A stretch of DNA of 64,000 bases. It comes from Gracilaria gracilis (taxonomy: Eukaryota > Rhodophyta > Florideophyceae > Gracilariales > Gracilariaceae). Each line of letters begins with the position of its first letter. Position 1 is the first letter of the stretch. The stretch is taken from the NCBI GenBank assembly GCA_030374805.1, contig JARGSG010000100.1, positions 62,001-126,000 of the forward strand. The letters are read 5' to 3'. Of the stretch, positions 31,871 to 43,690 are shown piece after piece. A program made the position numbers and the translations under genes. Below the pieces are notes generated by a model. It was not told the DNA's origin. It saw only the letters and a list, made by a program, of their open reading frames with translations, and ran no database searches.

Positions 31871-32947
31871 ATGGCCATATGCAAAGCTTGTACAGAGCGA
31901 GAATTGATAGCCGGCTGTTCATGAGGGTGGCTTGAGTAGGCCACGAGTACGGTGGCAGAGTACACATAATGAGGTGGCTGCGATGGCGCTCCAGGGTATG
32001 AGTAGGGAGGAATAGGGGCCGACGTGTGAATTGGATGCATACGAGAGGGTGGAGGGTGATGCAGCGGCGGATGTGGGAAACGTGAGACTTGATGTATGCG
32101 CGGGCCAGCTGGCGGCGGCCTTTGATTGTGCTGGGCGTTCACATCCGGCGGTGGTGGGTGCTGTGGGGTACAGTAGGAGAAATGGGAGTACGGCTGCTGC
32201 GGCTGTGAAGAAGAAATGAAGTGATCTGAGGATTGGGAAAGCTCATGGGGGCGTGCGGGTGACTTGTGAGTGGGGCGTACGAGCGGCGAGCCGAGGAGCT
32301 AAGGCGATAATCGAAATGATGCGCATCCAAAAATTCGGGTCCAACTTTCCAACAAGTGCAAACTTTGCCACATGCCATGGCACTCTCATTGCCAAGCAGC
32401 CCGGCGTGTGGTTGAGCGGGGCGCCATGGTGGCTCAACGCACGCGGCCGGCCTGAACCAGGTTTTTCAAAGGTGTCCCCAAGCACAATGAGGTCGTCGTT
32501 ATCATCTTTGTTTCGCCAGCAGACCACAAATAAGCAGGTTGCCCTAAGACTTGTTTCTTCGCAAAGCTTTTAGGCCAGAAGTGTACTTCTCTCTCCCTGC
32601 TCAGTGAGCACCCACCGCCAACAACTCCTTTGCGAAACAAGGATTTCGTCGCCGATTTTCCTGAAGTTGCGGTGGGGCATCTTGCCACGATGAGATGAGA
32701 GGAGACCAGTCCCACCTAGCGAAGATGACCATTTCTTACGAAACTGGGGCACTTCAAGAGAATCAGAGTAGCTGCCGGACAGAGTGAAATCCCTTTGTTG
32801 CATCCGTACCGGGGTGAAAAGGACGCACCAGAAGGGTTTGTTCTGGTTTCATTACGCGTTGAATCCTGTACGGAAACGATAAACGGATTTGTTTCCAAGG
32901 TTGTTTAAGAGTACTGAAGGAATAAACAATACTTGCATGATCCCCTG
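31871..32947. other. GC-rich to mixed intergenic sequence, no credible gene
   Basis: Several overlapping short ORFs on both strands, none with a recognisable domain. Weak similarity of 32340-32460 to 41300-41430 (gtgcaaa-tttgcc and acgcggccggc segments) suggests the dispersed repeat may be longer than the 160 bp core. Confidence 0.4.
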
Positions 32948-33327
32948 CTAATCCCTGTCTTCCGTCAAGACATTCTTTAGCATATCATCGATTCTCTGCA
33001 AAGTATCCGAGGCATTCGTCATATCTTCGCCGAGAATGGCGGCGGCATCAGTGGCGTCAATGATATCAATCGATATCTCGCGGCTTCTTCGGCGCAGCAA
33101 CTGCGAAATACCTGTGAGCGCTGGTGTACTTCCGACTGAGCTTGACGCACGACGAAGTGCAGGCCATTTGAAGGTTCATGCGCGAGACGCACAATGTATT
33201 GTGGGGCGGTTCGCGACAGACGCGACGACAGAGTTGGTCTTCGCGTAGGACTGGGCGGTTGCATACTGACGAGTGCAAGGCAAAGCCTGCGCGTAAGCCA
33301 CAGATGCACTCTTGCCTTCGGGGCCAA
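32948..33327 (-). pseudogene. possible BORCS8-like small helical protein, one frameshift
   Basis: Minus strand. One frame (33327 down to about 33135) reads LSSRLSRTAPQYIVRLAHEP then SNGLHFVVRQAQ, which resembles the conserved NEPSLGLY...EH segment of BORCS8/MEF2BNB. The sequence resumes in another frame as STPALTGISQLL...IDIIDATDAAAILGEDM and a helical end to TAG 32948-32950. A one-base indel near 33135 would join them. BORCS8 is a subunit of the BORC complex, which positions lysosomes through Arl8. The assignment rests on a short motif and predicted helices and is tentative. Alternatives: an unrelated coiled-coil protein, or an intron at the frame change, for which I see no good splice sites. 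Confidence 0.35.
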
Positions 33328-33735
33328 AGGTTTTTGAAGGCAGAACGCTACTTAAGACAAAGTCGTGCGCGATGTAGATACTGTAGATAGATACAGTTCT
33401 ACCAAGGGTATTGCCACATGACTTCGGCTTTCTTGCTGGCCCCAAAACTTGTTCATCATCATTCCCGCGAAAAGACTGCATAAAAATTGTCAGAGCTCCG
33501 GTTTGGCCGTGTCTTGTCGCTGATGGGAAAAATTAATAGCGCCTCGGAGAATTACAGCTCTTGGTCCGGACAATCCTTCTTACCACCGAAGTGGCCCCTC
33601 AATTCTGTCATTCCGTGTGGTGGTGGTTACAGCAAAGCACGTCAACCACCTGGACATAGATCCCCACACGTGTATTGGACAGGTCAATGGCAGGCTGTCT
33701 GTCGATTGGGTCGGCTTTTATACCTGACTGTTTAG

Positions 33736-36123
33736 GGGAGCACACTGGTGGTCTGTGGTTCGATTCCAGGACAAGGCTTTAGTGAGTGTCCCTTTCTCTC
33801 CTTTGCAACCTTGCCGACAAGACAACTTCCTCCCCTCATCCCACAGATGGAACTGCTTTATCTGTCACACTTCGTGCTATCTTATACATAGGACGAAAAA
33901 GCCCCCGCTACGAAGCCACTCGTGATGCATATTCGCGATCGTTACCAACCTTGATGCCTGTTCTTCATACCGCCATCTTTAAACCGAGGTTTTACATGCT
34001 GGGATCCTGTTCTACAACAGACGATACTTCTGAGAAAACAGATTTCATCTGTACATCTATTCTTTCTGTTCGCTCACATGCGGTACCCGTCCTCATCTAC
34101 CTAGCCAAGATGGTCTCCAGACCTCTGGCGCAGTACTGGATTCAGTTATTTCCTTCACGCCCAGAGGTACCAAACACAAACTCTACTCGCGATAACCATG
34201 CAACTATTCTTCTGTACGACTCGCAAACAGAAGTGAGATCCCTAGCGGTGACTGCAGTTACTGCCCTTATCGCGTCTAGCAAAACATTCATTCAAAACTC
34301 GTTTATTGTTTCAAAGCAGACCTCCGCAGTTTTCACGCCATCCAGTTCTCGTCTTCTGAACTGTTGCAGAGCTTTGTTTTCGGTTTTGTCGAGTGTTATA
34401 CCAAAAGAATCGAACGGGGTGATAGTAGCGAAGTTAGGTCGTCTCACGGCACAGTTGTTCTCCGCAATGCCCACGTCCGCAATGAAAGCACCCTCGGTAC
34501 AGGCATTACTGCAATCGCTTCTTCGAAGAGCCCTTGATCAAACCGGAACTGATATGACGTCCCGTGCTGCATGTGCCAGTGCTCTGGCCAACGCACTTTC
34601 ATGCTCTGTTTCTATATTAGAACCAAACTTCCTCACCTGGGTTTCATCGCAGATATCGGGGTCACTGCACCCCCAACCAACCGGTTGCGGAACTACTGGT
34701 TGCCTTTCGCTCGCTGGTTCACATGAGGTGCGACTTTTTCTCATGTGTTTGGATCACAATCAAAGGACATCTGCAGGATATGAACGCAACTTCTGAGGTT
34801 GCTTTACATAAGGTTCGCGTGTTCTCTACTTTCCTTACTTCCTGTTTACAAGATCAGCAATCGAGTGCGAAAGGAGACGACATAGCTGAATGTGTACCGC
34901 TCGTGATCGATGTTCATCACACTCTCGTTAAGAGTAGTATTGAAAGCTATGACCGAGTGTTGCAAATCTGTGCAGTTGCCGTTGTTCAATCACTGTTCCA
35001 ATGTCACGCAGTGAATGTCTCTTTTGCTCCACCTCACAATCGCGATGAGGGTATTGATACTCTCGCTAAAGATGCCGCCCACAAGATGAAGCACTTCACC
35101 ATGCATCGGGATGGTCAAGTACTTGCGGCGTGTGTGCGAGCAATCGCTTATGCACATCTCGAGGTGGAACCGAATTTTGCAGAGGATACCTTAGCACTGA
35201 TCTGCAATGTGTTGGAACATCCTGAGAACAGCGGAGCACAGGTAACAAAGTTCTGCATGTCTTTCATGACACGAATGATGGAAAACTTGATAAAGCAATT
35301 CCCTCATCTGGTTACAGACGACGTTCTGCATATCATTACCAAAGGAAACAACTTCGCCATCAAGGTTCTAAGAGAGTCAAGCGGCCTTAGAGCTGCCTCG
35401 GCCGTCAAGTCATCATCGGACCGTGCAAGTGAAGAAGCAAACAAGACGGCTGCAGTTGGTCTGATTGCCTGTAACATAATTGTACAGAAGAGCTTAGAAC
35501 AGAAGAGCTTCAGTTCAAAAGAGTTTCCCTTGGAGATAGAGTCGGAGATACAGCTTCTTCGTCAGCTGCTTGAAAGCAATACAGAATCCCTGAACCTTTG
35601 GTACTGCGCCTGTAGAGCATTGGGGCGAGTTGTGATATTTCAGTCAGGTGGGTTGGGTGAAAATATTGACGCCGTACTCCGCAACATGATTGCAACCATG
35701 AGCCCCATGAACAATGTTCGTCTGCAAATATGCTCAGCGAGCTCTATGATCCAAATTATGAAGTGCTCTAAGACGAAGGATACCCTTTTCGCAATTCTCC
35801 AGAACAATATTAGTTGTTATCTTGCGGTGATGTCTCTGGCGAAAAGCGGTGGTCTCGCGCCGAAGCTTCGAAGTCAGCTGAGTACTCTTCAGAACCTGAT
35901 TGGAGAACTCATCTTCACAGTGTTTCAAAGGGCGTCCAAGAAGTTCCTTGCCGAAGTGGGAAGCAAATGGGATCCTCATTGGGAGCCAAAGATTGTGATT
36001 GCATGCGTATCATCATATCTATCTCTCCCAAAGTACGTGACATACGAAAGTGAAAGCGACTCCAACAAGGTCGTACAATCCCTTTCGGTTGCTCGGCTTG
36101 ATGTCATGCACATTATCCTTTAA
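33736..36123 (+). CDS. HEATR6-like HEAT-repeat protein, N-terminus incomplete, one frameshift
   Basis: Long helical-repeat protein. The segment around ARSHAVPVLIYLAKMVSRPL-AQYWIQLFP and ILLYDSQTEVRSLAVTAVTAL matches the DUF4042 region of HEATR6; further HEAT-like pairs continue to the stop at 36121-36123. A 65-bp intron at 33782-33846 (GTGAGT...CCCACAG) precedes the main exon, and a small upstream exon (33736-33781) follows a good acceptor (CTGACTGTTTAG). The first exons are not located; the ORF at 33523-33735 may contribute. At about 34668-34676 (a C5 run) the frame shifts by one base; the two parts join smoothly there as TPNQPVAELLVAF. This is a probable assembly indel or, less likely, a disabled gene. 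Molecular function of HEATR6 is not well established. Confidence 0.65.
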
Positions 36124-36729
36124 CTGATAAGCTCACTGAGGAAAGCCGCACAAGATGTCTCTCTATAACGAGAATTGCGTTACTGGTCTTCATGGCAGAC
36201 GTCATTTTCCGTCTTCGAGAGTGGTGTTGAGGCCTGAGACGGGCCCATTCAACAAGATTTATTTGGAGAACTCCGGCCCCTGTTCGCTTATGTATTTGGA
36301 AATTTTGTCACAAGGCTTTCTTAGTCACCCTGTCTGGTGCTCCTTGTTTATGATCATAACACCGTACTGGTGTTAAGAACGGACATTCATTGAAGCTGAT
36401 CGCTGTGTCTATCATCTCGCATATCCACAGCCATTATGGAGTAATGGTCTAGCTAGCTCGCAGCTTTGGAGACGGCCATGGTTCTTTGCTTAACAAGTGA
36501 CAATATACGCAATAGATGCGCGCACAGCAGCTTGCCGATGGGCCCAAACTCGACAGGACTTTTTGAAGATCTCCGATTACCACGGTATCTCGATCATAGT
36601 CCGTATCAAAAACCAAGCACATACGAAATAGAATGTGGCGTGCGACACTGCCTGTCCTTTTGCCGCGCGGAAGATCAAGATCTAAGTTTTCATTTCATGA
36701 CTTTACTTGTTCCTAGATTTCGGTTCTAG

Positions 36730-38554
36730 GTGGGTCTCAGTGTAATTGGGACCGGTTTCGCTGCAGCTGGGCATGTGGGGTCAAATCAACCAACGACACA
36801 CCCGGCACGGAACGATTATGAATATCTCATCTGTGGAGGAGGCATAGCGGCCCAAGAAGCGCTAAAGACCTTTGTGCATCAGAAACAAACGCATGATCTC
36901 ATTCTCGTGTCGCCAGAGTTGAGAAGTCATCACGGTATGCCAAAAACTGGATGGGCGCAAATGATATGCGAAACAGCGGTGGAAGACAGCCTCTTCTCTA
37001 TGGTCATGAAGAAGATATTGTTTATCCAATCTTCATCTCAAGAACCCGAACTTCTCATAGGACCAAGCGTTAAATCGATTGATGCAACGAATCGCACTGC
37101 AACGCTTGACAATGGGGATAAGATTTCATTTAAGCGATGTCTTATTGCAATTGGCAGCACAATGCCCGCCATTCCGATTGGAAAAGTTGTATCCCGTGAC
37201 GCAGAGCGCCTCGTCAGTGGTGCCCAGAGTGTTTGTGATTGGGGACGAATTGATGAGGTGTTACAACAGAATGCTCTTCTACGAAGTGCAACAGGTGTTG
37301 ATCGCGCCCACATGACTGTGGTTGGTGGTGGTTGGATGTCCCCAATTGTTGGTGCTAGCTTGATAGCACAGGGAGCTGACGTAGCATTTTCATACTCAGA
37401 ACCATCATTTCTAGCTCGATATCTTCCCTGGTATGGATCACAAGACATTATTGCAAGATTGTCTTGGCAAAGCGACGGAGGGATAGATTCTTTATCTTAT
37501 TCAGCGGTAAGATATGTTGTAGCTAGAAAAGCTCTTGGCGATGCGTTGGTGGTATCGAGGCCGAGGTGCATATCGGTACTGTCTTTGATTCATTCTCAAT
37601 TATAGACTTCCAGACTGATCACGTAGTATTTGCTCCAACGATAACATCAAACATACCGATTGAAGCACCAAATCTGTCTCGTGGGGTAGGAGGATTTAAA
37701 GTTAATGCCGAGCTAGCGCTGGCGAGTGACATTTATGTAGCTGGGTCAGCAGTTGAATTGAGTTCCTCGGCAGCACAATCACAGATAGCGCGGTGGAGCT
37801 CAGATTACGCACGTTCTACAGGACGTCATGCTGCATTGAATATGATGGGTGAAAGAGAACCATTTACTCCGGCCCCCCGTAACAGCCATATATCTTAGTC
37901 TAGTGAATCTAACGGTGCATGTGCTTGCCAATGTCGATGGATCAAACGAGCCGTTTGGGTACTTTCGTCGAACAAAGCACAAGAGCGAAGACACCTGTGG
38001 AGGAGAGCTGGAAGTTGGGGCTGTAATCTACTCACGCCCGCTCCATTGAGCCACAGAGGGGCAGCTCAAGAGCTCCGTATAACTGACATTGCCCTTTAGG
38101 AGGGGTCATTGTCTGTCAAATTAACGATGTTGAAACTGCCAAGATAGAGGCGGCAAAGATGCTGGGTTTAGAACCAATGAGCCGGCCAGAACTGGAACAA
38201 GTCATGGACAGCTTTGCGACGAATCATTTGGGAATCTCTCGAACTGGAAAAGAAGGAAAGAAGCCAGAATCGGAACATAGCACCAATGAAATTGATAATT
38301 TTCATGAAGGCAGTGAAGAGAGCGAAGTACAGCACGGCCATGACATGCTTTCGAAGCTGCGTTCCCCAGTGCACAGATTATCTTCTGGCATTCTTTGGAG
38401 AGTTCATAAGCCTGCACGGATGAATAGAATAAGAGACAGTGAACTTCTGTGGGTTGAAAATGAAAATGTGGGTGTAGTATCACCAGAAACAAAAGGTGAG
38501 CGAATGTCGAAAGCGTATTCAGAGTTGTTACGCAAAAGTGCTGGCCGAACTTGA
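36730..38554 (+). CDS. apoptosis-inducing-factor-like FAD/NAD oxidoreductase, frame broken
   Basis: The first part (36730-37560) has a hydrophobic N-terminal segment (VGLSVIGTGFAAAG), the FAD motif YLICGGGIAAQEAL and the NAD motif MTVVGGGWMSPIVGASL, ending ADVAFSYSE...LPWYGSQ. A one-base indel near 37550 moves to the next frame, which continues IEAEVHIGTVFDSF...DHVVFAPTI...GGFKVNAELALASDIYVAGSA, the AIF central domain. A third segment (about 37910-38022, NVDGSNEPFGYFRR) and a fourth (38103-38554, GVIVCQINDVETAK) match the AIF C-terminal domain and tail. An intron about 38023-38102 (GTAATC...TTTAGGAG) could join these. AIF is a mitochondrial intermembrane flavoprotein needed for respiratory complex assembly. 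The beginning is missing; an acceptor-like TTCTAG precedes 36730. Either a gene with introns plus an assembly error, or a pseudogene. Confidence 0.6.
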
Positions 38555-38787
38555 TTCTCAGCTACAAGCCACGGATTCTACTTTCGTAGAACATTTTGTT
38601 TTCCAGATAAAGAAAGGGCAAGGGCTGATCTCGAACATATGTCTACTACTAGCTAGAACAGACACACGTCTAGCTAGAGTTAGTACAGTTCCTCCATCAT
38701 CTGTTGCCCCTAAAGTATGCTTAGAGAGTGGCTCCGACAAATACACATTTACATTTACATTATAGTTAGGTGAAATCCAGTGAGAAA

Positions 38788-38845
38788 GTAGTAGTACTAG
38801 TAGCAGTAGTAGTAGTTGTTGTAGTAGTTGTTGTTGTTGTTGTAC
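38788..38845. repeat. GTA/GTT microsatellite
   Basis: Impure (GTA)n then (GTT)n run between the AIF-like and sorting-nexin-like genes. Confidence 0.85.
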
Positions 38846-38901
38846 ATCGTCATCCAAAACCTGCAATCATTCCGGAAAAGGTGGACGCACAAATGACCAA
38901 G

Positions 38902-40795
38902 TTAGTTTCGGAACGTACTGCGTGAAGTTGATCCACTTGGTGGGCTGGAAGTGGCATCTGTCTTGGAACTTCTTCGAAACTCATTCACACAATGCGAGAG
39001 GGACTTCCACGCCTCGGCATGCGCGGCATGTCGTCGGGCATATTCAACAGCCATTCCGTGAAGCGCTTCACACAAGTCCTCGTGCATGTCGTTGCGCAAC
39101 CGTCTCAATTCATCGGTGGTAGACAGGGCTACTTTCTTGTACCGCTCTCGAATCTCTTTCAATCGGTTTGACGCTCTATGCACATCGGTTTTCAAACCCT
39201 CCAAGCTCTCATTAGACGCAACCGTCCTTCCATCCCACATGCTGCCCGTGCAGCTCTTGAGCTGGTCATAGAGCTTTGTATACACGGCAACAGCGTGCTC
39301 ATACGCATCCTGTTTCTCTCTTCTCGCGTTCATGATGCGCTGAGCGCCCTTTGTCCTTTCTTCATAATCCCTGGAGACCTCGTCCACAACCCGTGCAACG
39401 GGCAGGGCATTCGTCACTCCGTTGTGTGGGTGATCAAGCGCTCCTTAAGGGACTTCGACCGCGCGGTCGCCCATCGACCGCGAGCGTTGTGGGGACGCAA
39501 ACTCCACGCGTCGCGAGCGCACATCCGAATCCGACGGAGAGCGACGCAGCTTCTCTCGCGAAGGGGGCGAGTCGAGCGCCGATACAGTGGCGCCATGCAC
39601 CTGGGCAGCAAGCACGCGATTAGCAGCAACGACAATGGCGCTTCCATCATCGGCACCACCACCCGGATGGCACGACTGCGGCGAACGATAGCCCTCGGCG
39701 GGAATCTGCAGCGTGACGTGCGCCAAGTTGAGCCCCAGCTTGCCACCCTCGCCCGTGCCCAGCTCGCGCAGCGCGTTCTGCATGGACGGCGCGCAGCTGC
39801 GCTCAGCGTCCTTCTGCTTGTGCACCTTTTCGGCGGCATGTCGCATGCTGGCCAGCGACACGCCCAGCTCCTTGACATACGTATGCAGCCGTTCGACACG
39901 CGCTTCGGCCGAGTCGTGCACGGCGGCGCCCGGCGCGTCGCACTCCAGAAACCACACGAGCGCGTTGTTGACGAGACGCGCGGTCTGCCACAGCGGCTTC
40001 TTGCCCCTGTGCGAGAGGCGGTGCCGGGCGTTCTCGTCTACCGACGAACCGAACAGCGCCGACGCGATGGAGATCTCATGGATGACGGCCTCGCGGCGGA
40101 TCTTGAGCCACTCGTCGTCGCCCAGCGCGCCGAGAAACGCCAGCAGCTCGTCACTGGTGGACAGCACGGCGTGCGTAGCAACGCGTCTCAGAAAGGTCTG
40201 CAGCTCGCGCAGACGCTCATGCTCGTACGCAAAGCCGTGCTTGATGCGCTCCGCAACGCTGAGCAGCGGCAGCAGCGGCACGATGACGCATTCCTTCCTC
40301 GCGCGCAGGCTGTCGTGCAACCACAGAAAGTCGGCGATGGAGCGCCACACCAGGTAGTAATCGTCCGGGTGGACGTGGATACGATGGCCCAGTTACGACG
40401 CGAGCGCACGACGAAGACGCCAGTGGCCAGCTCGCGGTGCGCGGGCGCGGCGAACAGCGTGCAATCTCCACCTCGCGCAGCAGCGCGGGCACGACGGCAA
40501 GGTACATGTAAGGGCGGGCAATGATAGAGACGCGAAAGTCAGAGGTGTGGTCGTCTGTGATGAAGAAGAGGTCTACGGTCTGCACGGGCCTGTTGGTGAG
40601 TGGCTCCTGCGCGACGGTGGGCACCATGTTGAGCAGCAAGCCGACGCACGGCTTGGAGCCCGTCAGCAGCTGCTCGAAGCCCATGGCGGCATCCTGCAGC
40701 AGCTGCTGCGCGCGGCGCTGCTTGCGCGCGGCGGGCTGCCCGTAGGCATTGAGCACGGCGCCGGGGCTGGTGCCAGATGCGGGACTGTACAACAT
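38902..40795 (-). pseudogene. PX-BAR sorting nexin, several frame breaks, 5' end at a repeat
   Basis: Minus strand. PX domain is split over three frames: TDDHTSDFRVSIIARPYMYL...REVEIA (to about 40450), then AHRELATGVFVVRSRR, then DDYYLVWRSIADFLWLHDSL (from about 40375). The frame then runs to TAA 39445-39447 and resumes unchanged in frame to 38902. The last part (VVDEVSRDYEERTKGAQRIM... DELRRLRNDMHEDLCEALHG) is the helical BAR-type end of sorting nexins, which bind phosphoinositides and bend endosomal membranes. A basic/Ser-rich linker (about 39450-39620) contains the TAA. At least two one-base indels and one stop. The 5' end coincides with the start of the dispersed repeat at 40784, so the gene may be truncated by it. 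High GC compared with flanks. Confidence 0.65.
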
Positions 40796-40948
40796 GAGAA
40801 TGAAGTTGGGTGTGTGCCTATGATAGAGGCGGCAGCGGAGGAAGCGACATCATATGCGGTTCTGGACATGGAATGTGTAAATGCGTGTGTGGCACTACGT
40901 TTGAAGCGTGAGGCGCATCAGAAGGCAGCACGTATGACGGAACACAGG
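40784..40948. repeat. dispersed GC-rich repeat, copy 2
   Basis: Matches 31709-31870 from ctgtacaacatgagaatg through gacggaacac. The divergence includes several indels of three or more bases that keep the plus-strand reading pattern (SYAV...MECVNACVAL...LKR). Confidence 0.7.
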
Positions 40949-41000
40949 GGAGAACCAACAGAAGAAGTCTATCGGTATCATCCACAGCTTCATATGCCGA

Positions 41001-41213
41001 GCGGCGGCGGCGTTCGAAAAGCCGCACAGAGGGCGACGCACAGCCGCGCAGAGGCGGAGGCGTTCGCACAGCGAAGACTGCGGCGCTCGTACAGCCGCGC
41101 AAAGACGGCGGCGTTCGCACAGCCGCGCAAAGCCGGCGGCGTTCGCACAGCTGCGCAAAGGCGGCGGCGTTCGCACAGCCGCGCAAAGACGGCGGCATTC
41201 TCACAGCCTCGCA
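41001..41213. repeat. 28-bp GC-rich tandem repeat, about 7 degenerate copies
   Basis: The unit is close to ggcggcgttcgcacagccgc plus gcaaagac. The last three copies are nearly identical at 28 bp; earlier copies vary between about 23 and 29 bp. Because 28 is not a multiple of 3, every frame cycles through the same peptides, producing open frames on both strands that are repeat artefacts. Confidence 0.88.
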
Positions 41214-42670
41214 AGCGTGCTCCCGGATTGACTCCGGCGCCGCGGCCCGCGAGCTATCGCTCGTTGATTGAAATCCCAACTTAATGTTCGTTGTTGTTGA
41301 GCAGGGCACACTTTCAGTGCAAAGTTTGCACTGCAAAATTTGCAGCCCGCCATTGTCCAGTGCCATTGGCGCTGCGCCGAGAGGCGAGTGTTGTGGCTGA
41401 AAGCCACCCCGGCTCACGCGGCCGGCGCTACGGCGCGCAGGTATTTCTGGTGCAGCGCCTGCTCGAGCAGCCGCACGTCACTGGCGATGCGCGCCGCCAG
41501 AGCGTGTCGGAAGTGCCGACTATCTAAGAAGTGCGCGTCCGTAGTCAGCGCCTGCGGCGAGTAGTCCAACACGGTCTACTGCAGTCCGCGCTGGCCGCGA
41601 GCAAGCAGCGCCCGACTCAACGAGACCAGGCTCACGTCCGTCACCTGCCCGCCGTTGCGCCGCATCTTGAGCCGGTGTTGGTTGCTTTTTCCGTTGCCGC
41701 TGGACAGCCTCTCGCCCATGCCTAACGCCTTTTTGATGTACAGCTCACTTTTGTCGCAACGCATAGGCTCATGGCTGAATACCACGACCGATATCAACGA
41801 CCGATATCAACGACCGGATCAACGCCTGGATCACCACCGCCATCAACACCTGACCGTGCTCCGCCCCGTAGCGGCTGCGACTAAAAGACGCCCTCTTCGT
41901 CTGCAGCGACCCTCACACCGTCGCAACCGCCTTTTGTAGCGTCTTTGTGCAGTTCACGTCAATCGACACAGCAAACGCCCTTTTTGTCGATGCCCGCGCC
42001 TATGATTTGCGCGGCAGACGAAGACGTGCCAGCTACGACGCCGTCCCTATCCGTAGCTTGCTGTGTGTTTCTTTGAGTGCTACTGCACTTTAATGAAGTG
42101 CCTCAGCCTGCGATCGCCGCAGCAGTCTCGCTTGTCGTCGCTACTCGTGCCCTTGCTGCACGCGGCGGACAACGAGCCTGCTTCGACGCCGTCGCTTGTC
42201 ATGCGCCTTAGTGTGCCGTAGGGAAAGTTGCCGGCGCGCCAAGGCATTCCTTCGCCCTAGAACTCGAGTCTCGCCTCGCTACTCACGCCCAGGATTGGCG
42301 CAACCCTGACCCTCATCCTGCTCAAGCGGGTGTGCGAGTACCTGTCATTCACACTGGACTGCGTGCTACGCATGGAGCTCTGCAACTCCACGCTTCACCC
42401 GAGCGTGCAAATTATAGCACGGCCCAGTGGGTCCTTGCGGCCACCGCATGGCCGCAAGCTAAGTCGCGCTTGGGGTGTTCCAATTACTAATCGCTTGTCC
42501 ACCGCACAACCTCCGGGCTACTGCCTCAAAGGCGAGCTGGTGCTGTCCTTTTTACACCATGGCAGCAATTTTGACCTAATGCCCGGCGCCGTGCTCCAGC
42601 AGGCGCTGTCATGCTTCGTCGCTGCGGCCAAAGTATCACTGGGCAGACGGTCGGTACGGTGGTGGTAGGA
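41214..42670. other. GC-rich stretch without an intact gene
   Basis: Base composition resembles the coding parts of this locus, yet stops interrupt every frame. Minus-strand fragments such as FRHALAARIASDVRLLEQALHQ look protein-like, so this may be a decayed GC-rich gene. I do not recognise it. Confidence 0.4.
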
Positions 42671-42776
42671 AGATATGTCGTCAGGGCAACCTGAGGTCTA
42701 TGGATATGGAAGTTATATGGGGAATGATGAGGCTGATGATAAATGCATGGTTCAGTTTATTTCCAGACCTTTAGAT

Positions 42777-43262
42777 CTAGAAGAAAGGCTGCGAAAAGCA
42801 CTGCCCTTTTTTGAGGGCTTCTTTCACATCATCATCCTCCGAAGAACGAAGGAGCCTAGAGGGATTGATTGGCATGTGGGTGGTTAAGTGTTCGTTCCTC
42901 GAAGTCCTTACACCGTACATAACACTTTTAATTCCGTGTGGATAGGAAACAATTACGGTTACATTGGATGAGAAGCGCACCTTTTTTCTCGGAGTTTCGG
43001 GGTTAGAATTCCTTTGGCGCCTTGAAAACTCCAAACCGACCATTTCGGATTGCGGATTACGGTCGCGAACGCGATACAGAGAGGAGACAAACGCGTTGTA
43101 AAGTTTTTCCATTAATGCTCTTTGGCTCACTCGAAGAGAGCACAAGGGCAAAGTTTTTGTGTGCGATAGCATTTCTTTTCGTTTCAACTCCGCAATGGCA
43201 ATTTTTACATCGATTTCAAATGCGTTTAGTTTGCGTATGTTCCTCAGCGGTTTCAGAGACAT
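42777..43262 (-). CDS. putative protein phosphatase 1-binding protein (RVxF motif)
   Basis: Minus-strand frame of 161 codons. It contains PRKKVRFSSNVTVI, a strong match to the basic-flanked RVxF docking motif (KVRF, residues 94-97) used by regulators of protein phosphatase 1; hydrophobic residues follow the motif as in many such proteins. The N-terminal half is helical and Lys/Arg-rich; the C-terminus is acidic then basic. In-frame sequence upstream of Met1 remains open for about 20 codons (YRLNRWKLEEYRNH), so the true start may be further 5', possibly across an intron. The motif is short and can occur by chance, so the PP1 link is inference. Confidence 0.45.
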   Translation of the reverse strand: MSLKPLRNIRKLNAFEIDVKIAIAELKRKEMLSHTKTLPLCSLRVSQRALMEKLYNAFVSSLYRVRDRNPQSEMVGLEFSRRQRNSNPETPRKKVRFSSNVTVIVSYPHGIKSVMYGVRTSRNEHLTTHMPINPSRLLRSSEDDDVKEALKKGQCFSQPFF

Positions 43263-43690
43263 GTGGTTGCGGTATTCTTCCAGTTTCCACCGATTTAAGC
43301 GGTATTTAACTTCAGCTTTCGGTGAAGCAATGTTCGTGGTACAAAGGAAGTTTGGATTATGTTAGAGGGAATGCAGTTGTTAAAGTAGAATGTACTAGGC
43401 GAATCTGTGTCATGGGGTAACGTACAAAAATTTGAATCTGCGAGGATCGACGAACAATATTTTGTTGTACCTCGATGGCGCTTAGGGCGAGGAGCGTAAA
43501 GATGGAAGAATAGTGTTTCCAAAGCGCACAGGGTCTTGTTTTGCTGTTTCATTTCAGGAGTGTTACTACACCTGACAGCTACGCCGAAAGTTGACTCTCA
43601 TGCCCTGTCAGGTACTTCAGACTTCGAAATACTAGAAATGAATAGTGCTTTTTTAGTGAATATAGTGGACACTTTGTACGTCGTGTACTA

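Noticed and set aside
31585-32142. 185-codon Pro/His-rich minus-strand ORF as a gene
   Set aside because: Composition is a by-product of a GC-rich repeat; the opposite strand shows the better conserved peptide pattern with copy 2.
33733-33790. tRNA-like GGTTCGATTCC box
   Set aside because: It resembles a T-loop, but the T-stem pairs poorly and no acceptor or anticodon arms fit upstream; the segment is better explained as a small exon.
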